Shown here piece by piece: positions 42,778-52,414 of a stretch of 60,102 nucleotides of DNA. The position numbers and the translations under genes are program-made. The first letter of the stretch is position 1, and every line of letters starts with the position of its first letter. Origin of the DNA: Planctomycetota bacterium (GTDB lineage: Bacteria > Planctomycetota > UBA1135 > GCA-002686595); assembly GCA_002862085.1 (NCBI GenBank), contig PKCK01000040.1:1-60102 (forward strand), written 5' to 3'. The notes below the pieces were generated by a model. The model saw nothing but the letters and a program-made list of their open reading frames with translations. It ran no database searches and was not told the DNA's origin.

Positions 42778-44300
42778 GCCAGGTTCAACCCGACGTCGAT
42801 CTCGCCGCGCTGGCGCGGCCGGAGACTTCGCTGCAGCCTCCGAAGCGGAGCCCGCTGCGCATCGTCGTTCCGCTCGCGCTTCTGCTGGGCTTCGCAGCCG
42901 TGCTGGCGTCGACGCTCACGGATCTCTTCCGTCCTGTTCACGAGGTGACCGTCGTCCGCCCGGTGCGACCCAGCGCCGAGCAGTCCACATCGCTCGAATC
43001 CGGTGCCGTCGCGGTCCAGGCGTCGGGGTGGATCGAGCCAGATCCATTCCCCCTCCACGTCACGGCGCTCGCGGGCGGGATCGTCGAGGAGCTCCTCGTC
43101 GAGGAGTCGGACCGGGTGTCCGCGGGTCAGGTCGTGGCGCGGCTGGTCGATGACGACGCGCGCATCGCTCGGGACGCCGCGGTCGCCGAGGTGGCGATTC
43201 GTGAGTCCGAGCGCGACCAGGCCGTGGCGGGGCGCGACATCGCCCGCGAGCGGCTCGACGAGGCGCTGGCCGTGACGGAGGCGCGTGACGCGGCCCGCGC
43301 GGTGCATGGCGGCGCCGAGGCGGCCGCGGCGCAGCGAGCAGCTGCGGTTCTCGAGGCGGAGTCGCGGGTGCGGCTCGCCGAGGACGAGCTGGAGGTCCAG
43401 CGCGAGCTCGAGCGAACCGGAGCCAACGGCATCCGGCAGGTGGAACTCGCGGAGGGCGCCCTGGACGAGTCGCGCGCCCGGCTCGCCGGCCTGCGCGCCG
43501 AGGCCGCGGTCGCCGACGCACGCGTGCAGGAGACCCGCGCGAGGCTCTCACGCGCGGAGCGTGACTTCGAGCTACGGCTCGACGACCGCCTCGAGCTGGC
43601 CGTCGCCGAGGCGAAGGTCGGCCACGCCGAGGCGGAGCTGTCCAAGGCGCGTGCGACGCTCGAGGACGCCGAGCTGCGACTGTCCAGGATGGAGGTCCGC
43701 TCTCCGGCGGACGGCGTGGTCCTCGAGCGGCTGACCCTCCCCGGGATGATCCTCTCCCTCGGCGTGGCCGGCCACGAGGTCTGCTCGCTCTACGACCCCG
43801 AGCAGCTGCGCGTCAGGGTGGACGTCCCGCAGCCCGAGGTGGGGAGGATCTTCGTCGGCCAGCGTGCCGAGATCGAGTGCGAGGCACGGCGGCGCCAGCC
43901 CTACGAGGGCGAGGTGATCCGCGTCGTGCAGAAGGCGAACCTCTCGAAGGTCACCCTCGAGGTGCACGTGCGGATCCTGGATCCCGACGAGCTCGCTCGA
44001 CCCGAGATGCTCGCGCAGGTTCGTTTCTTCGGGAGCGCGGGGTCCACCGCCGGAGCGAGCGCTGCGGTCGAGAGCGACATGACCTCCGTGATGATTCCAG
44101 CGAGCCTCGTCGACGAGGGCGCCGTGTGGGTGGTGGGGCCCGCGGCCCGCGCAGAGCGCCGCTCCGTCGAGCTCGGCGTCACGCACGGCGCGCTCGTCGA
44201 GGTTCTCGACGGGCTGAACCTCACCGACAAGCTCGTCGACGGCGGCCGTGGAGAGCTGTCCGACGGAGACCGGCTTCGAGTTCGAGGAGGAGCGCGATGA
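42774..44300 (+). CDS. HlyD/MacA-like periplasmic adaptor of an ABC exporter
   Basis: 508 residues from ATG 42774 (4-base overlap with the TolC-like gene). One N-terminal helix (RIVVPLALLLGFAAVLAS) anchors it. The first lipoyl half is ALAGGIVEELLVEESDRVSAGQVVARL. A long coiled coil follows (about 125-300, rich in Glu/Arg/Ala), then the second half MEVRSPADGVVLERLTLPG and barrel domains. It should bridge the ABC permease and the outer-membrane factor. It overlaps the ATPase gene by 4 bases. The coiled coil is long, which matches a wide periplasmic gap. Confidence 0.9.
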   Translation: MSQVQPDVDLAALARPETSLQPPKRSPLRIVVPLALLLGFAAVLASTLTDLFRPVHEVTVVRPVRPSAEQSTSLESGAVAVQASGWIEPDPFPLHVTALAGGIVEELLVEESDRVSAGQVVARLVDDDARIARDAAVAEVAIRESERDQAVAGRDIARERLDEALAVTEARDAARAVHGGAEAAAAQRAAAVLEAESRVRLAEDELEVQRELERTGANGIRQVELAEGALDESRARLAGLRAEAAVADARVQETRARLSRAERDFELRLDDRLELAVAEAKVGHAEAELSKARATLEDAELRLSRMEVRSPADGVVLERLTLPGMILSLGVAGHEVCSLYDPEQLRVRVDVPQPEVGRIFVGQRAEIECEARRRQPYEGEVIRVVQKANLSKVTLEVHVRILDPDELARPEMLAQVRFFGSAGSTAGASAAVESDMTSVMIPASLVDEGAVWVVGPAARAERRSVELGVTHGALVEVLDGLNLTDKLVDGGRGELSDGDRLRVRGGAR

Positions 44301-44983
44301 GCTTCGCAACGCTGCGCGGGGTCACCCGCCGATTCGTGAAGGGTGAGCACGAGGTCGTGCCGCTGCATCAGGTCGATCTGGACATCGGAGCGGGGGAGTT
44401 CCTCGTCCTCCTCGGACCTTCCGGGAGCGGGAAGACGACGCTGCTCAACCTGCTCGCAGGGATCGACAGAGCGGACGAGGGGACCGTCTCGGTGGGGGAG
44501 CTGGAGCTCACGTCCGCTCCGAGCCGCCGTCTCGCGCGGTGGCGCGCGGACCACGTGGGCTACGTCTTCCAGCAAGCGAACCTCGTGCCGGTGCTGACCG
44601 CCTACGAGAACGTGGAGCTCCCGCTCTGGCTCTTGCCGCTCTCCCGCAAGGAGCGCCACGCGCGGGTCAGTTTGGCTCTGGAGGCCGTGGGACTGTCGGA
44701 TCGCGCCACCCACCTGCCGAAGCAGCTTTCGGGAGGGCAGGAACAGCGGGTCGCGATCGCGCGGGCGATCGTGGCCGATCCGCCGCTGATCGTCGCGGAC
44801 GAGCCGACAGGGAACCTGGACGCCGAGTCCGCCGACGGGATCCTTCATCTCCTGCGCCGTTTGAACGGCGAGCGCGGAAAGACCGTCGTGATGGTCACGC
44901 ACGATCCGCGGGCGGCCGGTTTCGGGACGCGGATCCTGCGCCTCGACAAGGGGAAGCTCCTCGAGACGGAGGGCGCGCTTTGA
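44297..44983 (+). CDS. ABC transporter ATPase (MacB/LolD type)
   Basis: 228 residues. Walker [11 protein letters not shown]-loop [18 protein letters not shown], signature [15 protein letters not shown], Walker [13 protein letters not shown] and the His-switch VTHDP are all intact. The Q-loop and signature are those of the MacB/LolD/FtsE subfamily, which powers mechanotransmission rather than classical transport. It is joined by 4-base overlaps to the adaptor and first permease genes, so subunits are probably made in fixed ratio. Confidence 0.95.
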   Translation: MSFATLRGVTRRFVKGEHEVVPLHQVDLDIGAGEFLVLLGPSGSGKTTLLNLLAGIDRADEGTVSVGELELTSAPSRRLARWRADHVGYVFQQANLVPVLTAYENVELPLWLLPLSRKERHARVSLALEAVGLSDRATHLPKQLSGGQEQRVAIARAIVADPPLIVADEPTGNLDAESADGILHLLRRLNGERGKTVVMVTHDPRAAGFGTRILRLDKGKLLETEGAL

Positions 44984-46116
44984 AGCTCCTCAAGCTCGTG
45001 CTGAAGAACCTGACCCGACGGCCGGGGCGCACCTTGCTCTCGATCGGCGGGATCGGGAGCGCGCTCCTGCTCTTCGTGATGGTCGAGAGCCTCTCGCTCG
45101 GCCTCGATCAGGCCATGAGCGGCACGGACGCTGCGCGCACGCTCGTCGTCTACCGGAAGAACCGTTACTGCCCCCAGACCTCGAACCTCCCGGACGTCTA
45201 TACGTCGCGCATCGAGGACGTGGACGGGGTCGACTCAGTACTCCCCGTGCAGGTCTTCCTGAACAACTGCCGGGCCAGCGTCGATCTGGTCACCTTCCAG
45301 GGCGCTCCGGTCGAGCGGATGCTCGAGAGCCGCAACCTGACCGTGGTGGACGGCGACCTCGAGCGCTTCGTGGCGGAGGACGACGCGGCCCTCGTGGGGA
45401 TCGACTTCGCCGAGCGCAAGGGACTGCGTGTCGGTCAGAGCTTCCCCTTCGGCGGCATCGACGTGAAGGTCGCTGGGATCTTCACCTCGACGGAGGGGCC
45501 GGAGGAGAGCCTGATCCTCACCCACCTCGATTTCCTCCGGTACTCGATGCCCATGCCGAAGGACGGCTCGGTCACGCAGTTCGAGGTGAAGGTCGACGAC
45601 CCGTCGCGGGCTCGCGAGATCGCGGCGGAGATCGACGCGCTCTTCGCGACTGCGGAGGAGCCCACGGACACGCGACCCCAGGTGGCGTTCCTCGAGCGGG
45701 CGACCAAGGACCTCGGGACCATCCTGCGCTTCGGGCGGTGGCTCGGGCTCGCGTGCGTGGCCGTCGTCCTCTCGCTCGTCGCCAACACGGTCTTCATGTC
45801 GGTTCAGGAGCGGGTGAAGGAGTTCGGGGTCATGCGAACGCTCGGCTTCGGCGAGACCCGCGTGGCGGCGCTGGTCATCGTGGAGGCCGTGGCGCTCGCC
45901 GTTCTCGGGGCCGCCGTCGGGATCGGAGGGGCGTACGGGCTGCTTCATTTCACCCATCTGACGATCGGTACCGAGGGCGTCTCGGTGGCGTTCGCCACGT
46001 CGCCGGAGCTGGCTTGGCGTGGCCTGCTGGTGGCGGCGTTCGTCGGCGTCGTCGCTGGCCTCGCGCCCGCGGTCCGATCAGCTCGTCTGCCCATCGTCCG
46101 GAGCCTTCGATCCTGA
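44980..46116 (+). CDS. FtsX/MacB-type ABC permease, subunit 1
   Basis: 378 residues from TTG 44980, which overlaps the ATPase stop. One N-terminal helix (LLSIGGIGSALLLFVMVES) precedes a periplasmic MacB-like domain of about 200 residues. It holds a CPQTSNLPDVYTSRIEDVDGV segment and an NNCRA cysteine. Three C-terminal helices follow, with the FtsX motif ANTVFMSVQERVKEFGVMRTLGF. Four helices with a large extracytoplasmic domain is the MacB/LolCE layout. Two periplasmic cysteines are notable in view of the Cys-rich protein at the operon start. Confidence 0.9.
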   Translation: MKLLKLVLKNLTRRPGRTLLSIGGIGSALLLFVMVESLSLGLDQAMSGTDAARTLVVYRKNRYCPQTSNLPDVYTSRIEDVDGVDSVLPVQVFLNNCRASVDLVTFQGAPVERMLESRNLTVVDGDLERFVAEDDAALVGIDFAERKGLRVGQSFPFGGIDVKVAGIFTSTEGPEESLILTHLDFLRYSMPMPKDGSVTQFEVKVDDPSRAREIAAEIDALFATAEEPTDTRPQVAFLERATKDLGTILRFGRWLGLACVAVVLSLVANTVFMSVQERVKEFGVMRTLGFGETRVAALVIVEAVALAVLGAAVGIGGAYGLLHFTHLTIGTEGVSVAFATSPELAWRGLLVAAFVGVVAGLAPAVRSARLPIVRSLRS

Positions 46117-47246
46117 TGCGGCACCTCCCCTTCGACTACGCCGTGCGCAATCTCGGGCGCCGGCCGCTGCGAACGGCGCTCACGATCGCCGCGAGCGCGC
46201 TCGTCACGGCCCTTCTGGTGGCCACGGCGGCCTTCGTGCGCGGCCTGGAGACGACGTTCTCCGGGGCGTCGCGGGAGGACGTGGCGCTGCTGCTGTCCCG
46301 CGCCTCCGAGGGCGACATCGTCCGTTCGGCGATCCCGACGACGACGGCGACCCTGGCCAGGGGCCTTCCGGGGGTCGTCGCGGTCTCGCCGGAGATCCAC
46401 ATGGGCAGCACGCTCCGGATCGACGGGGCGCCGTACCCCGGGTTCGTGCGCGGCGTCACGGACGCCGCGTGGGTCGTGCACGAGTCCGTGACCGTCACGG
46501 CGGGCGCGCTCCCTGGCCCGGGGGAGGTGATCGTCGGCCGGCTGGCCGGCGCGCAGATGGGCGCGCCGGAGGAGGCTCTGCGGATCGGCTCGACGCTCGA
46601 GCTGGAGGGCCAGGAGCTCCTGGTGGTGGGGCAGTTCGAGGCGCCGGGGACGACGCTGGAAGCGGAGGTCTGGACGCCGATCGGACCGCTCCGCGGGATG
46701 GCGCAGCGAGACGACGACTCGGTGGTCTTCGTCGCTCTGGAGGACGCCGACCTGAGCGAGCTCGAGTACTTCGCCGCGAGTCGACAGGACCTGGCGCTGA
46801 TCGTCTCGAGCGCCGCGGACTACTACCGCACGCTCACCGCGTACTTCGCGCCGATCCAGGGCCTCGCCTGGGCGCTCGCGGCGATGATCGCCGCCGCCGC
46901 GCTCTTCAGCGGCGCCAACACGCTCAACGCAGCGGTCCAGGACCGCATCCGGGAGCTCGCGGTGCTTCGCGCCATGGGCTATTCCGGAGCCGCGCTCGCC
47001 CGTTCTCTCACCGAGGAGTCCGTGCTCCTCGCGGCGGCGGGCGGACTGATCGGCGTCGCGATCGCGCGCGTCGCCCTCGCCGGCACGTCGTTCAGTCTGG
47101 CCATGAGCGCATTCGCGCTCCGGCTCGACGCCGTTTCGATCACCGTCGGCATCGCCGGCGTTCTCCTCCTCGGATTCCTCGGGGTGGCCCCGGCGGCGTG
47201 GCGGGTGCTGCGCATGCCGGTGGTCGCCGGCCTCTCGGAGTCCTGA
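46116..47246 (+). CDS. FtsX/MacB-type ABC permease, subunit 2
   Basis: 376 residues from ATG 46116, a TGATG one-base overlap with subunit 1. It has the same four-helix plan, starting FDYAVRNLGRRPLRTALTI. The periplasmic domain (about 50-245) contains VVAVSPEIHMGSTLRIDG and lacks cysteines. The cytoplasmic-side motif is NTLNAAVQDRIRELAVLRAMGYSG. The similarity to subunit 1 suggests an old duplication; the two would form a heterodimer like LolC/LolE. It does not overlap the following lipoprotein gene. Confidence 0.9.
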   Translation: MRHLPFDYAVRNLGRRPLRTALTIAASALVTALLVATAAFVRGLETTFSGASREDVALLLSRASEGDIVRSAIPTTTATLARGLPGVVAVSPEIHMGSTLRIDGAPYPGFVRGVTDAAWVVHESVTVTAGALPGPGEVIVGRLAGAQMGAPEEALRIGSTLELEGQELLVVGQFEAPGTTLEAEVWTPIGPLRGMAQRDDDSVVFVALEDADLSELEYFAASRQDLALIVSSAADYYRTLTAYFAPIQGLAWALAAMIAAAALFSGANTLNAAVQDRIRELAVLRAMGYSGAALARSLTEESVLLAAAGGLIGVAIARVALAGTSFSLAMSAFALRLDAVSITVGIAGVLLLGFLGVAPAAWRVLRMPVVAGLSES

Positions 47247-47263
47247 CCTCCTCAAAGCAAAGC

Positions 47264-47767
47264 ATGAAGGCTCTCCTCGTTCCCGCGGCCCTGCTCGCGC
47301 TCATGACCTCCTGCGGCGGAGGAGAGGGCGCTGTGCCCGCTCCCCGAACCGGCCCTCATCCTCTGGACGGCTACTACCTGAACACCGCGCCCGCGGGCGC
47401 GATCGAGGTCGCGGCTCTCCGCGGACTCGCGGACGGTGCCAAGGTGACCGTCCGGGGCGACGTCCAGGAGTTCGCACCGGTCTCGGGCAAGGCGGTGCTC
47501 AGTCTCTACGACCACGCCTTGCTCTCCTGCGACGAGATCGAGGAGAGCGAGTGCCCCACGCCTTGGGACTTCTGCTGCATACCGCCCGAGGACATCGCGA
47601 AGGCCTGCGCGGTCGTGGAGTTCCGTGATGATGATCGGCTCATGAGCGCCGACCTCGGAGGCTTCCACGGGATCCAGCATCTCAGCGACGTCGTGATCAC
47701 CGGGACGCTTCGTCTCGACGACGCGGGCAACGCCAGGATCGTCGCCGACGGACTCCACGTGGAGTGA
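47264..47767 (+). CDS. Cys-containing lipoprotein ending the export operon (OB-fold-like)
   Basis: 167 residues from ATG 47264, 17 bases after the second permease. The signal peptide ends in LMTSCGGG, a lipobox. The mature part is beta-rich (GAKVTVRGDVQEF, DVVITGTLRLDDAG) and looks like an OB fold. A cysteine group SCDEIEESECPTPWDFCCIP...KAC sits in the middle. With the Cys-rich first gene this gives two Cys-bearing envelope proteins bracketing one transporter. It may hand over a metal or keep thiols; no known family was recognised. Confidence 0.7.
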   Translation: MKALLVPAALLALMTSCGGGEGAVPAPRTGPHPLDGYYLNTAPAGAIEVAALRGLADGAKVTVRGDVQEFAPVSGKAVLSLYDHALLSCDEIEESECPTPWDFCCIPPEDIAKACAVVEFRDDDRLMSADLGGFHGIQHLSDVVITGTLRLDDAGNARIVADGLHVE

Positions 47768-47795
47768 TGTCCGACGCGTCGGGGGCGGCCGTGGC

Positions 47796-48821
47796 TCAGC
47801 CGCCGTCCGCTTCGGGCGGGACCATGATCACGTAATGCCCCTGATCGACCTCGTCCCCGACGAGCTCGCGATCGAGATCCTCCGTCTCGATCATCGAGAC
47901 GACCGCGATGTTGAGTCCGGGGACGCGCCGCCGCAGGCGCTCGACCGTACCGAGGCCGTAGTCGCTGTGGAAGCGGCCGTTCCAGTGCACGACGATCGGG
48001 ACGGGCTCGCCCGCGTCGGCCATGGCGAGCGCGATGCTCTCGGCCATGGTGTCGTCCTTGATGCACTGCGCCGCGAAGACGCGCTCGAGGAACGCGGCGT
48101 CGGGTTCGGGGCCGCCCACACCGCCGTGACCTCCGGACATGACGTCGAGGAAACGGCGCTTGTACTCCCCATCGGAGACGTCGACCGAGCGGGCGGCCCA
48201 GGGATCTCCGGCGCCGGCGGCGAGGCCCCTGCGGGCCACGCGCGAAGCGATGGGGCGATAGACGTTGCCAGCGACGACCTGGAACCCTCGCTCCCGGGCG
48301 AGCTCCACCGCGCCGCGGTAGTGCTGCGCGTAGTTTCCCCACTGTCGGGTGCCGGAGAGGAACTCCTCCTCGGTGAGGACGCCGTCGAGGTAGAGGTCCA
48401 GGCGGCGCTGGACGTCGCGCTCGAGCATCTCCATCGAGAGGATGAGGGAACCCCGGGCGTCGGCGAGGCCGCGGGTGAGCGCCAGCTGGACGGCGTGGCC
48501 CTCGGTGTTGTCGTGGAGCTCGCCGAGGAAGACCACGTCGGCGGAGGCGAGATCCGCGACGGCGTCCTCGAGCCGGACCGAGCGCTGCTCGGGGGTCATG
48601 ACGAGGCGAGCCCGGCCCCGAGCGCCCGTCGCCTCCAGGCTCTCCGCGTCGAGCCGCAGGTGACGGGGGCTGAGTCCGATCGCCGAGGCCCCCGGGAGAG
48701 AGCCAGCCACGGCTCCGGCGCTGCGGCAGCCCGTCATGATCAACAGCCCCGCCAGCGCGGCGGAGGCCGCCCGGAGGTCGCCGGGAGAAGGTCCGTGTTC
48801 GCTGCAATCGCGCCGTCGCAT
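47796..48821 (-). CDS. ChaN-family (heme-binding-like) lipoprotein
   Basis: 341 residues from ATG 48821; longer frames overlap the divergent peptidase gene. The lipobox is LLIMTGC near residue 30. The ChaN/DUF399 fold is shown by ADVVFLGELHDNTEGHAVQ, ILSMEMLERDVQRRLDLYLDG and GFQVVAGNVYRP. The heme-ligand region of ChaN is not clearly conserved. ChaN is an iron-regulated lipoprotein that binds cofacial hemes; many homologues are only called EreA/ChaN-like hydrolases. It is convergent to the export operon, 28 bases away, and diverges from the large peptidase across 43 bases. Confidence 0.85.
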   Translation of the reverse strand: MRRRDCSEHGPSPGDLRAASAALAGLLIMTGCRSAGAVAGSLPGASAIGLSPRHLRLDAESLEATGARGRARLVMTPEQRSVRLEDAVADLASADVVFLGELHDNTEGHAVQLALTRGLADARGSLILSMEMLERDVQRRLDLYLDGVLTEEEFLSGTRQWGNYAQHYRGAVELARERGFQVVAGNVYRPIASRVARRGLAAGAGDPWAARSVDVSDGEYKRRFLDVMSGGHGGVGGPEPDAAFLERVFAAQCIKDDTMAESIALAMADAGEPVPIVVHWNGRFHSDYGLGTVERLRRRVPGLNIAVVSMIETEDLDRELVGDEVDQGHYVIMVPPEADGG

Positions 48822-48852
48822 GGATAGATGTTCGCAGATGGTCCGCCGCGGA

Positions 48853-48858
48853 TCTAAT
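48853..48858 (+). promoter_or_regulatory. -10-like TCTAAT of the large peptidase gene, 6 bases before ATG
   Basis: TCTAAT, GGTGCC, ATG 48865, with no ribosome binding site. The gap to the divergent ChaN-like gene is only 43 bases, so this promoter must lie partly over that gene's regulatory region. Confidence 0.45.
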
Positions 48859-48864
48859 GGTGCC

Positions 48865-51800
48865 ATGCGTTCGATCTCGCCTTCCAGACGCTTCCGGGCG
48901 CCGAACCGCGCCTGCGGCGCTGCCCTGGCCCTCCTGGCCGCTGCGTCTCTCCTACCTCCGGCGTTCGCGCAGCGAGAAGGGGACGCTGCGCTCCGCGCGG
49001 CGCGCGGCGCGCTCGGCAGGGGTGAAGCGGAGCGCGCGGCGGTCCACGTCGAGCGCGCTCTCGCGGCGCCCGATCTCAGGAAGGAGGCGGCGCTCGTCCT
49101 CGCCGAGCTGGGAGGCTTGACCTCGGACCGTGACGCGGTCGCGCGGGCGGCGCGCCTCTGGCTGCGCGCGACGCTCCCCGCGGAAGGGCGGTCGCGGGAG
49201 AGAGCGCCCAAGGGAGCGTTCACGCTGAGCGCGCGTGAGGGCGTCGAGGCGACGGACGCGCTCGCGCTTCAGCGGCCGGCGGAAGCGTCGAAGCTCCGCG
49301 CCGCTGCGGCCCTGGCCGAGCTCGCGAGGAAGCGCGAGGAGAAGGGGAGCAAGGAGCCGATCCAGCTTCTGACGGCGGCCTGGTTACGCAGGGCGGGGCT
49401 CGATCTCGTGCAGGGAAGCGCGGCGGAGCGGACCCTGGTCCGGAGACTCGCCCCCGAGGTGAACGCGCCGTCGGGCGCGCACGCTCCGGTGCTCAAGGCG
49501 CTCGATCGAATCGGGACGAGAGCGCTCTCGAACGGTGACCCCGGGCTCGCGGTGGAGGTCGGCCGCGCGATCCACGGGCTGGCGGTCCAGGCCGACTTCA
49601 AGGATCTGCGAGGCAAGCGCCCGTCGGGCATGGGCAAGTGGCGCGCGCGCGGCGCGAAGCTCATGAGCGAGGGGCGCGCGGCGCTCGCGAAGGAGGCGGA
49701 GCAGCCCTGGACCGTCGAGGAGCTGGAGTGGCTCGCGACCGAGGAGGGCGAGGCGTTCACCCGGGAGCGCAGCGACTTCGCAGCACCCGGCGTGGCGATC
49801 TCACCGCGCGGTCTCTACCGCATCGAGACCGATTGCGGCCACGGCACGCTGCTTGCCGCTGCCCGGACCGTCGAGCTCCACCACGCGAGGCTGGTCTCGC
49901 AGTTCGGGGAGGACCCCTTCGTGTCCTCGGACGGCAGGGTGCAGCAGGGGCTCGTGCGGATCGTCCCCGATCCGAGCGGACTCGAGGCGGAGGGCGCGCC
50001 GTACTTCTGGGTCGGCGGCTTCCAGTCCGGGGACCTCACCGTCGTACGCCACAGCATGAGCACCGAGGCCGGGCTCGGGCGGCTCCTGACCCACGAGTTG
50101 ACGCACCGATTCGACGGGGCTCTGCACCGTGGAATTCCCTCGTGGCTGGCGGAGGGGCGCGCGGTCTGGACCGGCGCCGCCTACGGCGACGCGGAGGAGG
50201 ACGAGTTCATCCGGGACTTCGTCGTCGCTGGATCGATCACCGAGACCCTCGTTCGCGGATACCACGGCGAGGGCAGCCTGCGCACGCTCGTCTCGGGTCA
50301 GCCGGAGGACTACCGCCAGAACTACGCCGCGGGGAACGCGCTCTACACCTTCCTGATGACCTGGTTCCCCGGGGAGAAGACGGGGTTCGACGACGGTGAG
50401 CCCGTGTTCCGCGAGCGGCTCATCGACTTCGAGGACAGCGGGAAGCACGCGAAGGCCGGGAACGGCCTGCTGGACGAGTTCATCGACACGTTCTGCGATG
50501 GGCGTGAGGGCCGCCCCGGCAGCTTCGAGGAGTTCGCTGCGCTCTTCGGCGAGTTCGCGAGGGCCTTCGACCCGCTGCGGCCCGGCGACGTGGCGAAGCG
50601 CTATCGGCGCGACGCCGGCGGCTCTCGGGGCCGTGAGTGGATCTACGACGAGCCCACCTGGACCTGGGACTGGGTCCGGGCCGAGCCGGCTTTCGGGCAG
50701 AACCAGGCACGCGTCGCGGGCGAGCTCCTCGCCGAGCACGGCCGCGCGGACGACGCCCTGCGGGCGTTCGTCTGGGCGCGCGCCGTGGACGGGCCCGACC
50801 TCCGCATCCTCCGAGGTCTCGAGGCGCTGCTGGAGCCGCGCGCGAGGCGATCGCCCCTGGCGCAGGAGGCGCTCTTCGCGGTGCGCGGTGAGCTGTCCGG
50901 ACTGCCCCACGGTCTGGTGGGGGGCGTCCCACAGACCTCCCTCGGCCAGCCGCTCGACGTGGACCTCTCCGCGATCGAGGACGCGGTGACGGAGTCGCTG
51001 CGCGCCGCCGACGCGCTCGACGCGGCGGGGGCGCCGCGGGAGGCGTCCAGGCAGCGCCGCGGAGCGAGGCGTCTTCTGCGCTTCCTGGGGCGGCCCCTCC
51101 CCGGCGAGATCCCCGAGGACGGGATCAGCCCCGGGTCGGTCGCGGACGCGGACGCCGTGCGCCGCGCGGGGCTGGAGCTCGGCGCGTGGATCGAGGAGTC
51201 CCTCACGGGCGTCGACGAGCAGCGGCGACCCGGGCTCTATCTCGTGGAGAAGGACGGTGGGGTCCTCGTGGGGCGGAACAAGCCCAGGAACGCGTCCGGG
51301 CGCTTCGATCGAGGTGGTGGCGGCCGCGCGTTCGTGCGCGGTGATCGGTGGATGCTCCCGGGCACGTACCGGATCAGGACCCAGATCCGCTTCACCACGG
51401 GCTTCAACACCGCGCAGGTCGTGCTCGGCTACCGGGCGCGCGACAAGAACGTCCGCCTGACGCTGACGGCCGGGGACTTCCTCTACTCGATCGGCGAGGA
51501 GGACGAGGAGCCCGAGTTCGACACGGTGAGCTGGAGCTTCGCGGGGCTGCGCACGCGCGACGGCAGCCTGCCCGGGAGTCTCCGCGGCGGCGCCGTGGAC
51601 CTGAAGAGGTCGGCCACGGCGGTGGACCTCGAGCTCCTCGTGGAGGGGCCGCGGGTGAGCGCCTGGATCGACGGACGGTACGTCGGTTCGTACCACACGA
51701 TCGACTCGCTCCCCATCGAGGGGTACGTCGGCTTCGGGACGCTGCGCGGCGCGATCCGGGTCGCGCCTCCGGTCATCACCCGCGAAGACGGTGACGCCGC

Positions 51801-52401
51801 AGGCTGGCTCGATCTCGAGGCAGGCGTGGGCCCGCCCTTCGAGGGCCTGACGAACGTCTCTGTCAGGCTCCCAGCCGGAACCTCGGTGCCCTCCTGCGGC
51901 GTGATCCTCCTCTGGATCCCGGCCCAGGCGAAAGCCGACCCGACCAAGGGGCGCAAGGGCGACGACGACGCGAACATCGGGCGCGCACGGCGCTCGGCGC
52001 GCCAGCTGCTCAAGCGGCTCGACCGGGATCTCGTGGCTCAGCCCCTCGTCGTCGCGCTCCCTTCGCGCCTGAAGGAATCGCTCGACGTCGAGGCGTTCGT
52101 CGCCGAGCTCGAGCTCCTCGCAGGGGAGGGGCTGCCGCTCCCCCGGGTCGTGTTCCACCAGGTGGACGCAGGCGACATCTCCGACGTGGATGACGGCAGG
52201 CGCTGGATCATGTTCATCGATCCGCACGGGATCGCGCGCGCGGTGCAGCCCTACGTCAGCGCGGCGGCGATGCAGGAGGGCTCCCTCGGCCACTGGCTCA
52301 CGGTCTTCCGCGACCACGGCCAGCCCGCGATCCGCGAGCTCCCCGACGTCGTCCGGGAAGGCGATCTCGACGACGACGAAGGGGAGGACGAGGACGACTG
52401 A
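48865..52401 (+). CDS. Large secreted zinc metallopeptidase (HExxH...E) with C-terminal sugar-binding-like domain
   Basis: 1178 residues with a signal peptide (ACGAALALLAAASLLPPAFAQ). The first 300 residues are helical and repeat-like. The zinc site is HELTHRF (His410, Glu411, His414), and Glu430 in WLAEGRAV is a likely third ligand, as in gluzincins. From about 820 a beta-sandwich follows (GTYRIRTQIRFTTGFNTAQV, GPRVSAWIDGRYVGSY) that looks like a LamG/3-keto-disaccharide hydrolase domain. The last stretch is very acidic (DLDDDEGEDEDD). No substrate is evident. It is divergent to the ChaN-like gene and convergent to the GNAT gene. Confidence 0.8.
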   Translation: MRSISPSRRFRAPNRACGAALALLAAASLLPPAFAQREGDAALRAARGALGRGEAERAAVHVERALAAPDLRKEAALVLAELGGLTSDRDAVARAARLWLRATLPAEGRSRERAPKGAFTLSAREGVEATDALALQRPAEASKLRAAAALAELARKREEKGSKEPIQLLTAAWLRRAGLDLVQGSAAERTLVRRLAPEVNAPSGAHAPVLKALDRIGTRALSNGDPGLAVEVGRAIHGLAVQADFKDLRGKRPSGMGKWRARGAKLMSEGRAALAKEAEQPWTVEELEWLATEEGEAFTRERSDFAAPGVAISPRGLYRIETDCGHGTLLAAARTVELHHARLVSQFGEDPFVSSDGRVQQGLVRIVPDPSGLEAEGAPYFWVGGFQSGDLTVVRHSMSTEAGLGRLLTHELTHRFDGALHRGIPSWLAEGRAVWTGAAYGDAEEDEFIRDFVVAGSITETLVRGYHGEGSLRTLVSGQPEDYRQNYAAGNALYTFLMTWFPGEKTGFDDGEPVFRERLIDFEDSGKHAKAGNGLLDEFIDTFCDGREGRPGSFEEFAALFGEFARAFDPLRPGDVAKRYRRDAGGSRGREWIYDEPTWTWDWVRAEPAFGQNQARVAGELLAEHGRADDALRAFVWARAVDGPDLRILRGLEALLEPRARRSPLAQEALFAVRGELSGLPHGLVGGVPQTSLGQPLDVDLSAIEDAVTESLRAADALDAAGAPREASRQRRGARRLLRFLGRPLPGEIPEDGISPGSVADADAVRRAGLELGAWIEESLTGVDEQRRPGLYLVEKDGGVLVGRNKPRNASGRFDRGGGGRAFVRGDRWMLPGTYRIRTQIRFTTGFNTAQVVLGYRARDKNVRLTLTAGDFLYSIGEEDEEPEFDTVSWSFAGLRTRDGSLPGSLRGGAVDLKRSATAVDLELLVEGPRVSAWIDGRYVGSYHTIDSLPIEGYVGFGTLRGAIRVAPPVITREDGDAAGWLDLEAGVGPPFEGLTNVSVRLPAGTSVPSCGVILLWIPAQAKADPTKGRKGDDDANIGRARRSARQLLKRLDRDLVAQPLVVALPSRLKESLDVEAFVAELELLAGEGLPLPRVVFHQVDAGDISDVDDGRRWIMFIDPHGIARAVQPYVSAAAMQEGSLGHWLTVFRDHGQPAIRELPDVVREGDLDDDEGEDEDD

Positions 52402-52414
52402 GGCGCTCGCGCGG

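Noticed and set aside
47784..47803. Hairpin GGCGGC...GCCGCC between the lipoprotein and ChaN-like genes
   Set aside because: Only 6 bp, it includes the ChaN-like stop codon, and such repeats are frequent by chance at this GC content.
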